Assembly: GCF_003702045.1 (NCBI RefSeq)
Contig: NZ_RBTP01000069.1
Location: forward strand, 62,001-126,000
Direction: 5' to 3'
DNA: 64,000 nucleotides
DNA from: Pseudomonas viridiflava
Lineage (GTDB): Bacteria; Pseudomonadota; Gammaproteobacteria; Pseudomonadales; Pseudomonadaceae
A program made the position numbers and the translations under genes. Of this stretch, positions 63,538-64,000 are shown one piece after another (position 1 is the stretch's first letter; each line of letters starts with the position of its first letter). Below the pieces are notes generated by a model. That model ran no database searches, was not told the origin of the DNA, and saw only the letters and a list, made by a program, of their open reading frames with translations.

Positions 63538-63562
63538 AAAAAGCCCGCAGCGACGGCGGGCT
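63538..63562 (-). terminator. Rho-independent terminator of sutA
   Basis: AGCCCGC and GCGGGCT pair around a seven-base loop and are followed on the minus strand by a T-run. It lies 25 bp after the sutA stop. It also follows the HAD gene on the plus strand but has no T-run there. Confidence 0.85.
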
Positions 63563-63586
63563 CATTCTCATACGACATCTGCTGCC

Positions 63587-63910
63587 TTAGATAGGGCGGC
63601 TGCCGTATTTGTTGTCAGGCTTCTTGGGCGGATCGGCGACCACGTTGGCCTCCACTTCCTGCACCTTGCCACCACGCGCCAGGAATTCTTCCATCGCACG
63701 TGCCAGAGCATCACGCTCTTTGTTCTTGGCTTCTACGCTGGGCAGCTCGTCGACCGAAACTGCAGCTTTGGCCTTGCCTTTGGCAGCCGGTGCCGAAACC
63801 TCGGCATCATCTACCTCGGTAGCGTCGTCTTCGGGAGCCGCGGCAAGTTCCTCACCGCCCTCCTCGTCTTCCAGATCGTCTACCAGATCGTCGTTGTCGT
63901 CGTCGCTCAT
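63587..63910 (-). CDS. sutA: SutA, RNA polymerase-binding regulator
   Basis: The 107-residue protein has a highly acidic disordered N-terminal half, a central helix (AKNKERDALARAMEEFLARGGKVQEVEANV) and a basic conserved tail ADPPKKPDNKYGSRPI. This matches SutA, found in P. aeruginosa as a factor that binds RNA polymerase and raises transcription of rRNA and other genes in slow growth. It lies on the minus strand, ending 78 bp from the HAD gene. About 90 bp upstream to the window end show no further gene. Confidence 0.92.
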   Translation of the reverse strand: MSDDDNDDLVDDLEDEEGGEELAAAPEDDATEVDDAEVSAPAAKGKAKAAVSVDELPSVEAKNKERDALARAMEEFLARGGKVQEVEANVVADPPKKPDNKYGSRPI

Positions 63911-64000
63911 GTTCTACCTCATGACTTGCGAAAGCAGATTAGTTATAGCCCAACAGCCTCAAGAGTCTAAGGCTGCCGGAAAAAATTCAATAACCACTGA

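Overview
This 64 kb window is chromosomal DNA of a fluorescent Pseudomonas, most probably of the P. syringae group. The evidence is gene content and order: pepP-ubiH-visC beside ygfB/zapA/6S RNA, ubiD-rho-trxA, ppx/ppk1/hemB, algP/fklB/algQ/dsbB, hemY-hemX-hemD-hemC-algR-algZ/argH, cyaA/rnk/cyaY/lptM/lysA/dapF/DUF484/xerC/yigB and sutA. This matches the backbone known from P. aeruginosa. Dispersed GTGGGAGCGAGCTTGCTCGC-type REP elements and a second palindromic repeat family also point to Pseudomonas. No tRNA, rRNA, prophage, insertion sequence or CRISPR array was seen.

Layout. 0-9.5 kb: a DUF2388 protein, a gcvT-gcvH pair without gcvP, a ferric iron ABC permease and binding protein, two ubiquinone hydroxylases, pepP and ygfB, almost all on the minus strand. 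9.6-13.5 kb: zauP-like/zapA, 6S RNA, ygfA, a 50-residue membrane peptide gene, an EVE-domain protein, a FliL-like protein and a quinone oxidoreductase. 13.6-16.7 kb: an accessory bacteriocin locus (S-type DNase bacteriocin, its immunity protein and an unknown coiled-coil protein). 16.7-20.4 kb: two tandem secreted TonB_C paralogues, glpT and a ChaC-like enzyme. 20.5-25 kb: a 2Fe-2S reductase, ubiD, rho, trxA. 25-28.9 kb: a GntR/FCD regulator divergent from a four-gene amino-acid-type ABC transporter, with a repeated operator-like site. 29-42.6 kb: ppx, ppk1, hemB, DedA, elbB, a cytochrome c-FTR1 iron permease, a LysE exporter, MscS, an ABC-F protein and algP. 42.7-53.5 kb: fklB, algQ, dsbB, the heme genes, algR/algZ, argH and a GST. 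53.6-64 kb: small conserved proteins, cyaA, rnk, cyaY, lptM, lysA, dapF, DUF484, xerC, yigB and sutA.

How the genes work together. Several genes serve respiration and heme (ubiD, ubiH, visC, hemB/C/D/X/Y), iron supply (two transport systems and the frataxin CyaY), polyphosphate and alarm signalling (ppx, ppk1, cyaA, 6S RNA, sutA, algQ) and alginate/virulence control (algR/algZ/algP/algQ). The main accessory element is the bacteriocin locus, inserted between housekeeping genes and visibly more AT-rich. The most notable points are the bacteriocin-linked unknown gene, a CyaY-DUF1289 fusion, twin operator candidates around the GntR-ABC locus, a DsbB lacking one canonical cysteine, and paired TonB_C proteins with a shared uncharacterised C-terminal motif. 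All functional calls rest on reading the translated sequence and on knowledge of the families; no database search was run.
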